From NCBI GenBank assembly GCA_903905655.1, contig CAIVHG010000072.1, forward strand, positions 1-53,391: 53,391 bases of DNA. Reading direction: 5' to 3'. Made by a program: the position numbers and the translations under genes. Shown here piece by piece: positions 35,596 to 44,587 of this stretch (position 1 is the stretch's first letter; every line of letters begins with the position of its first letter). The DNA is from an uncultured beta proteobacterium. Its GTDB lineage: Bacteria > Pseudomonadota > Gammaproteobacteria > Burkholderiales > SG8-41. The notes under the pieces are model-generated. The model saw only the letters and a program-made list of their open reading frames with translations. It did not search any database and was not told the origin of the DNA.

Positions 35596-36579
35596 ATGAA
35601 TGCCACTTTGCGTTGTTTCGGGCTGGTGGTGCTGGGCCTGGCGTGCGTCTACGCAGCACCTGTATCCGCGCAACTCTATCCCACCCGATCCGTGCAGATC
35701 GTGGTGCCGTTCCCGACCGGTGGCGCGACCGACGTCACCAGCCGCGTGCTGGCGCAGGGGCTGACCGAGCACATGGGCCAGTCGGTAGTCGTCATCAACC
35801 GGCCGGGCGGCTCTGCCACCATCGGCATGAACTCGGTCGCCAAGGCAAAACCCGATGGCTACACGCTGGGCGTAGCCAGCCTGTCGTTCGTCGCCAACCC
35901 GCCGTTCATGGTGGGCAAGATGCCGTTCGATACTGAGAAAGACCTGGTGCCGGTGAGCCTGATCGCGACCGTGCCCCTGGTCATGGTGATCTATCCCGGC
36001 GTGCCAGCGAAAACGGTCAAGGAATTCGTCGCGCTCGCGAAAGCCAAGCCGGGCACGCTGAATTACTCTTCAGTCGGCGTCGCCAGTTCCGGCCATCTCG
36101 CGATGGAGCTGTTCGAATCGCTGACCGGCACCAAGCTTACGCACGTCGCTTACAACACCTCGCCGACACCTCCGGTGGTGGCGGGCGAAGCCCAGGCACT
36201 GATTTCACCGGTGACGGCCAATCAGGCATTCATCAAATCCGGCCGCCTGGTGGCGCTCGGCGTGACGACCGCGAAACGCGTGCCCACGCTCCCCGACGTC
36301 CCGACCATCGCCGAAGCGGGCGTGCCCGGTTTCGAGATGTTCGAATGGGTGGGCCTGGTGGCGCCGACGGGAACCCCCAATGCCGTGATCGACCAGCTGC
36401 ATCAGGCGATCGTGAAAGCCGTAGCGGAGCCCGAAGTCAAAAAAGGCATAGAGAACGCGGGTGGACTGGTGTGGGGCAGCACGCCAGCGGAACTCGCCGC
36501 GCACATCAAGAAAGAACTCGCGACCTGGAACAAGATCGGCGCTGAGATCCAGGCGCGGGACGCGGCTGCCAACAAGTAA
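35596..36579 (+). CDS. Tripartite tricarboxylate transporter substrate-binding receptor (Bug/TctC), 1
   Basis: 327 residues, periplasmic. A signal peptide (LVVLGLACVYAAPVSA) is followed by the TctC fold: YPTRSVQIVVPFPTGGATDVTSR, INRPGGS, KPDGYTLG and TVKEFVALAKAKPGTLNYSS, in that order. Bug proteins bind carboxylates or amides for uptake by a TctAB permease, but none is nearby. GGAGGGAG before the ATG fixes the start. A terminator follows at 36593-36630, so it may be a separate transcript from the MmgE/PrpD gene. Confidence 0.92.
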   Translation: MNATLRCFGLVVLGLACVYAAPVSAQLYPTRSVQIVVPFPTGGATDVTSRVLAQGLTEHMGQSVVVINRPGGSATIGMNSVAKAKPDGYTLGVASLSFVANPPFMVGKMPFDTEKDLVPVSLIATVPLVMVIYPGVPAKTVKEFVALAKAKPGTLNYSSVGVASSGHLAMELFESLTGTKLTHVAYNTSPTPPVVAGEAQALISPVTANQAFIKSGRLVALGVTTAKRVPTLPDVPTIAEAGVPGFEMFEWVGLVAPTGTPNAVIDQLHQAIVKAVAEPEVKKGIENAGGLVWGSTPAELAAHIKKELATWNKIGAEIQARDAAANK

Positions 36580-36592
36580 GTAATGCTGACGC

Positions 36593-36630
36593 GGGAGCGC
36601 CTATGCAGTGCATGGCGCTCTCCGTTTTTT
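36593..36630 (+). terminator. Rho-independent terminator after Bug receptor 1
   Basis: A 9-bp stem with one G-T pair (GGGAGCGCC at 36593-36601, GGCGCTCTC at 36614-36622) has a loop that can extend by a further ATGC/GCAT pairing, followed by six Ts at 36625-36630. Confidence 0.8.
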
Positions 36631-36686
36631 AATTGCACGGTTGTAATCCCCCGCATCGTTCGCGGTTACCGTCTTAAGGAGTTCTG

Positions 36687-38054
36687 ATGTCACTCGCCCT
36701 GGAACTTGCGAAGCGCGTCTGCGCTTTGCGCTTTGAAGAACTGCCGCCGCAAGCCGTGCACTGGGCCAAGGTCGGCATCCTCGATCTGGTCGGCGTCACC
36801 CTCGCCGGACACGACGAACCCACGGCGCAGCTGCTCGCGCGCGCGCTGGCCTCGGCTACCGGACCGGCACGGATCTTTGGCGAGAACAAGCGCGTCAGCA
36901 TCCTCGACGCGGCGCTGATCAACGGCACGGCGGCGCACGCGCTCGATTACGACGATTGCAACAACACCGTCGGCGGCCATCCGTCGGCGCCGATCCTGCC
37001 GGCGCTGTTTGCGATTGCCGACGAGTTCGGTGCGAGCGGCCGCGATTTCATCAACGCCTATGTGGCCGGTTTCGAAGTCGAGACCAAGCTCGGCCTGGGC
37101 GTGCACTTCTATCACTACACCAAGGGCTGGCATCCCACCGCGACCCTGGGCGTGTTCGGCTCCGCCGCGGCCTGCGCGCGCCTGCTCAATCTGAGCGTGG
37201 AGCAAACTGCCGTCGCCCTCGCCATCGCGGCTTCGTACGCCTCCGGTATCAAAGCCAATTTCGGCACCATGGTGAAGCCGCTGCACGTGGGCCACTGCTG
37301 CAGAAACGGTTTGCTCGCGGCGCGCCTCGCCCAGCAGGATTACACGGCCAATGCCGCCACCGCGTTCGAGCACAAGCAGGGCTTCTTCGAGTTGTTCAAC
37401 GGCAAAGGCAACTACACCGCCGAGAAGATTTTGCCGGCGTGGGGCAACCCGTACGACATCGTCGAGCCGGGAATCGCGATCAAGCAGTATCCGTGCTGCG
37501 GCAGCACCAATTCTGCGATCGATGCCATGCTGAAGCTCACGCGCGAGCACGATGTCAAAGCCGAGCAGGTGGAGAGCATCGAAACCTGGACGCACCCGCG
37601 CCGCCTCGAGCACACCAATCGCCCCGACCCGCTGAGTTCGCTGGATGCCAAGTTCAGCGTGCAATATTGCGTGGCGCGCGCCCTACTGGACCGCAAAGTG
37701 GTCATTGAGCAGTTCGAAGGCGACGCGTTCATGGATCCCCGGGTGCGCAGCCTGCTGCCGCACATCAAGTCGACTACTTATACGACGGCGCAGTTCCCCG
37801 CTGAAAATCACTTCGGCGCGGAAGTGCGGGTCACGCTGAAAGACGGCAGCGTGCGCTCGGCAAAAGTCGATCAGCCCTATGGGCGCACTTCGCGCAATCC
37901 GCTGCCGCCCGAGCTGCTCAAGGAGAAATTCGACAATTGCGCGCTGCGCGCCCTGCGCAAGCCTGCGGTAACGCAGCTCTACGCATTGATAGATAGTTTC
38001 GACAAGCTGTCCGATGTCACCCAGGTGACGGCGCTCACCGTGCCCGCAGCCTGA
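36687..38054 (+). CDS. MmgE/PrpD family protein, copy 1
   Basis: 455 residues, the usual length of the MmgE/PrpD fold. It has the conserved blocks AHALDYDDCNN, KPLHVGHCCRNGLLAARLAQ and QYPCCGSTNSAIDAML. Members include 2-methylcitrate dehydratase, cis-aconitate decarboxylase and iminodisuccinate epimerase, so the substrate is a tri- or dicarboxylate. AAGGAG before the ATG supports the start. It heads a possible operon with an oxidoreductase, GlcG-like protein, Bug receptor and bicupin, all on the plus strand. Confidence 0.88.
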   Translation: MSLALELAKRVCALRFEELPPQAVHWAKVGILDLVGVTLAGHDEPTAQLLARALASATGPARIFGENKRVSILDAALINGTAAHALDYDDCNNTVGGHPSAPILPALFAIADEFGASGRDFINAYVAGFEVETKLGLGVHFYHYTKGWHPTATLGVFGSAAACARLLNLSVEQTAVALAIAASYASGIKANFGTMVKPLHVGHCCRNGLLAARLAQQDYTANAATAFEHKQGFFELFNGKGNYTAEKILPAWGNPYDIVEPGIAIKQYPCCGSTNSAIDAMLKLTREHDVKAEQVESIETWTHPRRLEHTNRPDPLSSLDAKFSVQYCVARALLDRKVVIEQFEGDAFMDPRVRSLLPHIKSTTYTTAQFPAENHFGAEVRVTLKDGSVRSAKVDQPYGRTSRNPLPPELLKEKFDNCALRALRKPAVTQLYALIDSFDKLSDVTQVTALTVPAA

Positions 38055-38115
38055 GCTGAGGACGCCACGGCCAGGCCGGCGCCGTCGAACAAATGAAGAT
38101 GATGAGGATGAGAAT

Positions 38116-39039
38116 ATGAAGGCAGCTTATTTCATGGAGCACGGCGGGCCGCAAGTGTTGCGCTATGGAGATTTGCCGGATCCGGTGGCCAAGGCGGGCG
38201 AGGTGCTGATCGACGTGCACGCGGCCAGCGTCAACGGAGCAGACTGGAAAGTGCGCGCCGGCGAGTCCGCGACGCTCACGGCCTTTCCTCATATACCGGG
38301 GCGCGATTTTTCAGGCGTGATCAGCGCGCTCGGCGCCGGGGTGAGCGAGTTCAAGGCGGGCGATGCGGTGTTCGGCGTGTGCGACCAGGGCATTGAGGGC
38401 GCATACGCGGAGAAGATCGCAGTCCGCGCGGCCATCGTGGCGAAGAAGCCGGAGAGCCTCACGCACCTCGAGTGCGCGGCGCTGGCGCTGATCAGCCTCA
38501 CCGCAATCTCCTCCATCGAAGACTGTCTGCAGCTGAAGTCCGGTGAGACGATCCTGATCCAGGGCGGCGCCGGCGGCGTCGCCGGCTTCGCGATCCAGCT
38601 CGCCAAACATATCGGCGCGCGCGTGATCACCACGGCGAGCGCGGCGAACCACGAGTATCTGCGCAGCCTGGGCGCCGACCAGATCATCGACTACAACGCT
38701 CAGGATTTCACGCAGACGGTGTCCCTGTGCGACGCGGTGTTCGACTCCATCGGCGGAGACGTGGCGCTGCGCTCGTTTGCCGTGCTGCGTCCGGGCGGAC
38801 GCGCCGCCTTCATCGCCTCGGGCCCCCAGCCGCTGGTGCCGCCGCGCGCCGACCTCATTGCGCTGCGGCCCGATGCCCGGCGCAACCGTCCTCATCTGGA
38901 ACGCATGCTCGCATTGGTCAAAGCGGGCGCCGTGCGCGTCCCCGAGATCACGGTCTATGCATTGGCGCAGGCCGCCGCGGCCCACGCGGTGAGCGAGGGA
39001 CGCCACCTGCGCGGCAAACTCGTATTCAAGGTGCGCTAA
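38116..39039 (+). CDS. NADP-dependent oxidoreductase, zinc-independent MDR family
   Basis: 307 residues. It has the GroES-like start (MKAAYFMEHGGPQVLRYGDLP), HIPGRDFSGVI, and a Rossmann motif GGAGGVAGFAIQLAK near 155. No zinc-binding Cys cluster is seen. Members reduce quinones, enones or alkenals with NADPH. The leader before the ATG is purine-rich with several overlapping ATG triplets (ATGATGAGGATGAG), which may serve as the SD. It lies between MmgE/PrpD and a GlcG-like gene in the same direction. Confidence 0.86.
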   Translation: MKAAYFMEHGGPQVLRYGDLPDPVAKAGEVLIDVHAASVNGADWKVRAGESATLTAFPHIPGRDFSGVISALGAGVSEFKAGDAVFGVCDQGIEGAYAEKIAVRAAIVAKKPESLTHLECAALALISLTAISSIEDCLQLKSGETILIQGGAGGVAGFAIQLAKHIGARVITTASAANHEYLRSLGADQIIDYNAQDFTQTVSLCDAVFDSIGGDVALRSFAVLRPGGRAAFIASGPQPLVPPRADLIALRPDARRNRPHLERMLALVKAGAVRVPEITVYALAQAAAAHAVSEGRHLRGKLVFKVR

Positions 39040-39079
39040 ACGCAGCGCCGCCCGAGCACTACCAGAGGAGGCAGCAAAT

Positions 39080-39511
39080 ATGAGTATTGATCTGGACGCA
39101 GCCAACAAGATGATTGCAGCGGGCATTCAGATCGCCCGGGGACTCAAGCTCCAGCCGATGACCTTGTGCGTGCTGGACACGGGCGGGCACCTGGTATCCG
39201 CGCAGCGCGAGAACAAGAGCGCCATCATGCGCTTCGAAATCGCCTACGGCAAAGCCTATGGCGCCCTCGGCATCGGGCATTCGACGCGCTTCATGCAGGA
39301 ATCCATGGCGGCAAGAAATCCGCAATTCCTCACCGCGCTCAGCGTGGCCTCCGCGGGAAAAACTTTTCCGGTGATCGGCGGCGTGCTGATCCGCGATGCG
39401 GCGGGCGAGCTCATCGGCGCGATCGGCGTGACCGGCGACAGCGGAGACAACGACGAGCGCGTTGCGGTGGCGGCCATCGAGCAATGCGGCTTCAAAGCAG
39501 ATCTCACCTGA
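39080..39511 (+). CDS. GlcG/HbpS family haem-binding-like protein
   Basis: 143 residues, the size of the DUF336/GlcG family. The order of blocks (MTLCVLDTGGHLVSAQREN, AYGKAYGALGIG, GKTFPVIGGVLIRDAAGELIGAIGVTGDSGDNDE) is standard. GlcG proteins accompany glycolate and other organic-acid genes; HbpS binds haem and senses redox state. No signal peptide, so cytoplasmic. GAGGAGG 8 nt before the ATG fixes the start. The stop lies 7 nt before the next ATG. Confidence 0.86.
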   Translation: MSIDLDAANKMIAAGIQIARGLKLQPMTLCVLDTGGHLVSAQRENKSAIMRFEIAYGKAYGALGIGHSTRFMQESMAARNPQFLTALSVASAGKTFPVIGGVLIRDAAGELIGAIGVTGDSGDNDERVAVAAIEQCGFKADLT

Positions 39512-39518
39512 GGCCAGC

Positions 39519-40547
39519 ATGAAAACTGTTGACTTCCACTCAGCGCTTTCTGGACTGCGCACGCAAACATCCGCGATCAATATCCGTCTTGCAGTTGCAG
39601 CGGCACTTAGTGCAGCCATCCCCGCGCTGATCGCGTGCGGCTTGGCCGCCGCGCAGGATTACCCCTACAAGCCGATGCGCGTCATCGCCCCTGAGGCAGG
39701 AGGCGGCGCCGACTTCGCGGCGCGTTTGATCGGGCAGGCGCTGACCGCGAGCCTCGGCCAGCAGGTGATCGTCGACAACCGCGGGGCCGCGAGCGGCATC
39801 ATCGCCGCGCAGACGGTGGCGCGCGCCGCACCCGATGGCTACACCCTGCTGTTCTACGGCAGCGCCATCTGGCTGCTGCCCTTCCTGCGCGAGCACGTGC
39901 CCTTCGATCCGGTACGCGATTTCCAGCCGGTGACCGTGGCGCTGACTGCCCCCAGCATACTGGTGGTCCATCCCGCGCTCGCGGCGAATTCGGTGAAGGA
40001 GCTGATCGCACTGGCGAAAGCGAAGCCGGGGGCGCTGAACTACGTGTCGGGCGCGTCCGGCGGATCGCCCCATCTCTCGGCCGAGCTGTTCAAGACCATG
40101 GCGGGCGTCAATATCGTGCGCGTCAATTTCAAGGGCACGGCCATGGCCATCAATGCGCTGCTCGCCGGCGAAGTGCCGATCATGTTTCCGACCGCGGGTT
40201 CGATCGCCACGCATCTGAAATCTGGACGCTTGAGGGCGCTGGCCGTCACCAGCGCGCAACCGTCCGCGCTGGTGCCCGATCTGCCCACGGTGGCGGCGTC
40301 GCTGCCGGGTTACGAATCGGGCCAAAGCTATGCCATGTTCGCGCCCGCCAAGACTCCGGCGGCGATCATCAACAAGCTCAACCGCGAGATCGTGCGCATC
40401 CTCAGAACCCCGGAAATGAGCGAGAAATTTCTGAAGGCTGGGGTCGAGGTCGTCGCCAGCTCGCCGCAGCAGATGGCCGCCGCGCTGAAGTCGGAGATGA
40501 CGCGCATGGGCAAAGTGATCAAGGACGCCGGCATCCGCGAAGAATGA
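39519..40547 (+). CDS. Tripartite tricarboxylate transporter substrate-binding receptor (Bug/TctC), 2
   Basis: 342 residues. The signal region is unusually long (RLAVAAALSAAIPALIACGLAAA, cleaved near AQDYPY). The TctC fold then follows: PEAGGGADFAARLIGQALT, VDNRGA, APDGYTLLFYG and SVKELIALAKAKPGALNYVSG. The ATG at 39519 is used, 7 nt after the GlcG-like stop; the frame from 39462 would overlap that gene. The cupin gene follows immediately and its upstream ATG overlaps this stop as ATGA. Ligand unknown. Confidence 0.9.
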   Translation: MKTVDFHSALSGLRTQTSAINIRLAVAAALSAAIPALIACGLAAAQDYPYKPMRVIAPEAGGGADFAARLIGQALTASLGQQVIVDNRGAASGIIAAQTVARAAPDGYTLLFYGSAIWLLPFLREHVPFDPVRDFQPVTVALTAPSILVVHPALAANSVKELIALAKAKPGALNYVSGASGGSPHLSAELFKTMAGVNIVRVNFKGTAMAINALLAGEVPIMFPTAGSIATHLKSGRLRALAVTSAQPSALVPDLPTVAASLPGYESGQSYAMFAPAKTPAAIINKLNREIVRILRTPEMSEKFLKAGVEVVASSPQQMAAALKSEMTRMGKVIKDAGIREE

Positions 40548-40567
40548 ATTTGAACAGGGAGCAACAC

Positions 40568-41755
40568 ATGACAGGATTCGTCAGAAGAGTGGTCACCGGC
40601 CACGACGAGCACGGCAAGTCGATCATCGTGTCCGATGGCTACGCGCCGGTCGTCAACAGAAACCGGGCCGTGCGCGCCGACCGCCGCACCACCGATATCT
40701 GGAACACGACGGCCATGCCGGTGCCCCTCAGCGCGCTCGAGCCCGACCCCACGCTGCTGGACACGGCATTCATACCCCCGCTGGGAACGCGCATGCGCGT
40801 CAACGAGGTGCCGCCGGAACCCGAGGCCGTGCGCAAGCTTTCCTTGGATCAGGCGCGCGAATATTTCGAAGCGCAGATTAAGCAGACGCCGGACGGGCTG
40901 CCGGACCGCCACGGCATGATGCACCGGACGCGCTCGCTCGACTACGCGATCGTGCTGGAGGGCGAGGTCACGATGTTTCTCGAGCAGGGGCAGGTGGTGG
41001 TGCAGCGCGGGGACGTGGTGATCCAGCGCGGCACCACGCACGCATGGAAAAATCTCCAGGCCCAGATGGCGCGCATGTTGTTCATCGTGATCGATGGGCG
41101 CTTCGATACCGGGCTCGCGGCCTTGTTCGCCAAACCGCTGCCGCCCGCCACAGAGCAGCCGCGCCAGTGGGAAAAGCCGACAACCGGATTCATCAGGCGC
41201 GTGGTCACCGGCCACGACCAGAACGGCAAGTCTGTCATCCTGGCGGACGGCATGGCGCCGGTGGTCAACCGCGACCGCTCCGCAGCCGCAACCCCCGGCC
41301 GCCGCACCACCGACCTCTGGAATACGACGGCCACGCCGGTGCCGATCACCGCGCTCGAGCCTGACCCTACGCTGGTCGCCGGAAAATTCGTGTCCCCGAT
41401 GGGGACCCGGCTGCGCATCAACGAGTTTCCGCCGGAACCCGAGGCCGTGCGCAAGCTTTCTCTGGACCAGGCGCGTGCGCATTACGAAGCGCACGCCATT
41501 TCGCATCCAGTCCCGGGCCGGCATGGCATGATGCACCGGACGCTCTCGCTGGATTACGCGGTCGTGCTGGAGGGCGAGATGACGTGTTTTCTCGAGACCG
41601 GGGTGGCGGTGCTGAAGGCGGGGGACGTGCTGATCCAGCGCGGCACCACGCATGCATGGAAAAACCTGGGCAACAGTCCGGTGCGCATGCTGTACGTGCT
41701 GCACGACGCACGCCTGGATCCCAGGCTCGAGGCGTTGCTGGGCCCGGGTCACTGA
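40568..41755 (+). CDS. Internally duplicated cupin domain protein (bicupin)
   Basis: About 395 residues made of two similar halves of about 190. Each opens with TGFxRRVVTGHDxxGKS, continues to RTTDxWNTTAxPVP and PPEPEAVRKLSLDQAR, then HGMMHRT and the cupin core (GEV or GEM, AGDVLIQRGTTHAWKN). The repeated GTTHAW carries the metal His. Cupins of this kind act as dioxygenases, isomerases or regulators. The ATG at 40568 is preferred to 40544 because AGGGAG (40556-40561) lies 6 nt before it. The two halves match closely at DNA level around 40801-40860 and 41416-41475, so the duplication looks fairly recent. Confidence 0.85.
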   Translation: MTGFVRRVVTGHDEHGKSIIVSDGYAPVVNRNRAVRADRRTTDIWNTTAMPVPLSALEPDPTLLDTAFIPPLGTRMRVNEVPPEPEAVRKLSLDQAREYFEAQIKQTPDGLPDRHGMMHRTRSLDYAIVLEGEVTMFLEQGQVVVQRGDVVIQRGTTHAWKNLQAQMARMLFIVIDGRFDTGLAALFAKPLPPATEQPRQWEKPTTGFIRRVVTGHDQNGKSVILADGMAPVVNRDRSAAATPGRRTTDLWNTTATPVPITALEPDPTLVAGKFVSPMGTRLRINEFPPEPEAVRKLSLDQARAHYEAHAISHPVPGRHGMMHRTLSLDYAVVLEGEMTCFLETGVAVLKAGDVLIQRGTTHAWKNLGNSPVRMLYVLHDARLDPRLEALLGPGH

Positions 41756-41826
41756 TCCGGCATGTGCGCAAATCAAGCAGAGCCGCATTAGCGTGGCGCC
41801 TACATAGTCGCAGAAAGTGCGAGACT

Positions 41827-41970
41827 ATGGACGAACTCAAGAAGCAATCGCCGTGCGGCGCATATCTCGAATACTGCAAGCAGGGCCAGCCAAAGGACTG
41901 CGGGCTCGCGCTCGCCGACGGCAACGGCGGCGTGTTGTCGAGCGAGTGCACGGGGCCTGCAACCGTATGA
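41827..41970 (+). CDS. Small cysteine-rich hypothetical protein
   Basis: A 47-residue frame (MDELKKQSPCGAYLEYCKQG start) with cysteines at 10, 17, 25 and 41, between the bicupin and an MFS gene on the same strand. The purine-rich AAAGTGCGAG before the ATG is a weak SD. No family recognised. Coding character is suggested by the Cys spacing and the fit to the gap, but a chance frame is possible. Confidence 0.4.
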   Translation: MDELKKQSPCGAYLEYCKQGQPKDCGLALADGNGGVLSSECTGPATV

Positions 41971-42006
41971 CATGAGAGCCGCAAGCGGCAGCTCTGAGAT
42001 CTGCGC

Positions 42007-43236
42007 ATGAACGAGCCGGCGCAGCGCACTCCGGACAGTTCGCCTTCGGTGCTGCGGCGATTGCCGGGCGGCATCTGGGCACTCGGGCTGGGCTCGCTGT
42101 TCATGGACACCTCCTCGGAGCTGATCCACAGCTTGCTGCCGATCTACATGGCAAGCGTGCTCGGCGCCTCCATTCTCACCATCGGCATCGTGGAAGGCAT
42201 CGCCGAAGCGACCGCCGCGATCGTCAAAGTGTTCTCGGGCGCGCTCAGCGATTACCTGGGCAAGCGAAAATTCCTGATGGTTTTAGGCTACGCGCTGGCG
42301 GCCTTCACCAAGCCCATTTTCCCGCTCGCCTCTACCATGGGCTGGGTGTTCGCCGCGCGCTTCATCGACCGCATCGGCAAAGGCATCCGCGGTGCGCCGC
42401 GCGATGCGCTGGTCGCCGATATCACGCCCCCGCAGCTGCGCGGTGCGGCCTACGGACTGCGCCAGGCGCTCGATTCGATCGGCGCATTTCTCGGCCCGCT
42501 ACTCGCGCTCATTTGCATGGCGTGGTTTGCCAACGACATCAAAGCCGTGCTGTGGGTCGCCGTGCTGCCTGCATTCATCGCCGTGGCGCTGCTCATGCGC
42601 TACGTGCGCGAACCCGAGCGCGCTGAAGCACGCACGCCTGGCAACACGCCGCTCGCGTGGAGCGATGTGCGACGGCTGCCGCTCTCCTACTGGCTGGTCG
42701 TGGCGCTCGGCGCCGTCTTCACCCTGGCGCGTTTCAGCGAAGCGTTCCTGGTGCTGCGCGCGCAGGACGTCGGGCTGTCACTGGGACTGGTGCCGCTCAT
42801 CATGATCGTGATGAACATGATGTACGCGGGCTGCGCTTATCCCGCCGGCGCCGCCGCTGACCGCATGAGCCGCAGCACGCTGCTGCTTGCCGGACTCGCG
42901 CTGCTGATCGCCGCGGACTGGGTGCTCGCAACCGCGGGCTCTCCGATGGCGGCATTCATCGGCGCCGGCCTGTGGGGGCTGCACATGGCGTTGACGCAGG
43001 GCCTGATGGCCAAGCTCGTCGCGGATACCGCGCCCGCCAATCTGCGCGGCACGGCCTTCGGCATCTTCAATCTGGTGAGCGGCGGCGCGCTGCTGCTCGC
43101 GAGCATCGTGGCAGGTGCGCTGTGGGGTGCATACGGGGCGGCCGCGACATTCTGGGCCGGCGCCGGCTTCGCAGCGATTGCGGCGCTCGGGCTGCTTGCA
43201 TACCGACTGAGATCTCAGGAGCGCCGCATCTATTGA
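42007..43236 (+). CDS. MFS transporter
   Basis: 409 residues, about twelve helices, inner membrane. Helix 1-2 region SLFMDTSSELIHSLLPIYMASVLGAS and the motif A loop SGALSDYLGKRKFLMVLG are typical. It also has a RFIDRIGKGIRGAPRDALVAD loop found in a distinct group of MFS carriers. The ATG at 42007 lacks a strong SD. It converges with a tandem MFS pair. Substrate unknown. Confidence 0.8.
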   Translation: MNEPAQRTPDSSPSVLRRLPGGIWALGLGSLFMDTSSELIHSLLPIYMASVLGASILTIGIVEGIAEATAAIVKVFSGALSDYLGKRKFLMVLGYALAAFTKPIFPLASTMGWVFAARFIDRIGKGIRGAPRDALVADITPPQLRGAAYGLRQALDSIGAFLGPLLALICMAWFANDIKAVLWVAVLPAFIAVALLMRYVREPERAEARTPGNTPLAWSDVRRLPLSYWLVVALGAVFTLARFSEAFLVLRAQDVGLSLGLVPLIMIVMNMMYAGCAYPAGAAADRMSRSTLLLAGLALLIAADWVLATAGSPMAAFIGAGLWGLHMALTQGLMAKLVADTAPANLRGTAFGIFNLVSGGALLLASIVAGALWGAYGAAATFWAGAGFAAIAALGLLAYRLRSQERRIY

Positions 43237-43248
43237 ACCTAACAACCG

Positions 43249-44469
43249 CTACCTGCGCCGCACCCACATGATGAGTCCGGACAGGGTGAGCACGATTGTC
43301 AGCGCAAAGTACGCACGCAGCCCGAAGGCGAGTCCGATCAGGCCCGCGCAGAACGGCGCGAGCCCGCCGGCGATGAACTGAAACGAAGAGGCGTAGGAGA
43401 ACGCCCGCGCGTCCATGCCGCGCGGCGCATGGTCTTTGAGCAGGCGGATGATCGCCGGGCTCATGCCCGAGGCCGCCAGCCCGAACACGACCCGCGCCAG
43501 CACCAGCTGCGAAGGCGTCTGCAGCACCAGCAGCGGAATGTTCGCGAGCAGCGCGGCAGCGGTCGTGTAGGTCAGCACGCGCGCCGGGTCGTGACGGTCA
43601 AGCAGCCGCCCCCACAGCGGCAGCGCGATCACGCCGGAAACGGAGAGCCCCATCGCCGCCGCGCCCACCCAGTAAGCTTCCGAGCTCGCGCCCACCGGAT
43701 GTGCGGCCAAAAGCTGCAGCGCATAGATGGAGACGATGGTAACGTTGCCGCCCCACAGCGCCGCGAACATAAAGCACAGCAGATAGAGCGGCCCGATGCG
43801 CGGCACCGCCACCAGTTTGCGCAGATCTCCCACCCAGTCGAAGCGCCAGGGGCCGGAGGCCCGGTGCTTGATCTCGTGCACGAAGCACAGCACCAGCAGG
43901 CCGCCGAACAACAGCAGGCCGCCGCTGATCCAGAACATCCAGTGCTCGCGGGCGATCATCACGGCGAGCAGGGCGCCCACGGCCGGCCCGATGGTCTGCC
44001 CCACCAGAGAGCCGCTCTGCGTCAGCGCGAGCGCGCTGCCAATGCGCCGGGGCGGCGTATTGGCCACCAGTAGCGCGTTGATCGCGGGATTGGCGCCGTT
44101 GAAGATGCCGACCAGCATGAACAGCGCGGCAAACCACAGCGGAGTCGTTGCGAACGGGATCAGCGACATGAAGAAGCCCATACCGAGCAGGGCGCGCAGC
44201 ACCATGAGCTTGCGGCCGAAATGATCGGCGACAGCGCCCCACACCGGGCTCGCGATGAAGCCGATGATGTAGAACACCAGCATCATGTAGCCGATCCAGG
44301 TCTCGAGGTGCTCGTGCACGCCGAGGCCGCGCAGCATGAGTGGCAGAAAAGGAAAAGACAGCTGGAACCCGAGCGAGCACAGCAAGCCCGCAACCGGCAG
44401 CACGCGCAGGTTGCGGCTCCAGTACGGAAACTCGCGCGCCTCGTCGCGCTCGCTCATGGAAGCGCTCAT
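43249..44469 (-). CDS. MFS transporter, tandem copy A
   Basis: 406 residues, about twelve helices. Starts with the charged cap SERDEAREFPYWSRNLRVLPVAG, then FPFLPLMLRGLGVHEHLETW and motif A GAVADHFGRKLMVL. It has LTQSGSLVGQTIGPAVGALL and a C-terminal WVRRR. Length, order and most residues match the gene immediately upstream on the same strand. It converges on the MFS gene at 42.0 kb with 12 bp between stops. Substrate unknown, multidrug or sugar export possible. Confidence 0.8.
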   Translation of the reverse strand: MSASMSERDEAREFPYWSRNLRVLPVAGLLCSLGFQLSFPFLPLMLRGLGVHEHLETWIGYMMLVFYIIGFIASPVWGAVADHFGRKLMVLRALLGMGFFMSLIPFATTPLWFAALFMLVGIFNGANPAINALLVANTPPRRIGSALALTQSGSLVGQTIGPAVGALLAVMIAREHWMFWISGGLLLFGGLLVLCFVHEIKHRASGPWRFDWVGDLRKLVAVPRIGPLYLLCFMFAALWGGNVTIVSIYALQLLAAHPVGASSEAYWVGAAAMGLSVSGVIALPLWGRLLDRHDPARVLTYTTAAALLANIPLLVLQTPSQLVLARVVFGLAASGMSPAIIRLLKDHAPRGMDARAFSYASSFQFIAGGLAPFCAGLIGLAFGLRAYFALTIVLTLSGLIMWVRRR

Positions 44470-44500
44470 CGGCGCGCCCTCAGCTGCGCAGTGCGCATGC

Positions 44501-44545
44501 GCGTGCAGTGTGTCTCATGATCTCCCCAGTGATGCGCCGCACGAC
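44501..44545 (-). repeat. Duplicated upstream region of MFS copy A
   Basis: A block of about 45 bp before MFS copy A recurs at 45855-45899 before copy B. It begins with GCGTGCAGTGTGTCTCATGA and continues TCTCCCC in both; the right parts diverge slightly. The duplication unit therefore carried its upstream DNA, probably including the promoter. Confidence 0.7.
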
Positions 44546-44587
44546 TTCGAGCACCGCGCATCCACTAGCCCGATGATAGCAGGCGCG

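Noticed and set aside
40328-41788. 486-codon minus-strand frame over the bicupin
   Set aside because: Antisense shadow of a clear cupin gene; its apparent repeats mirror the gene duplication.
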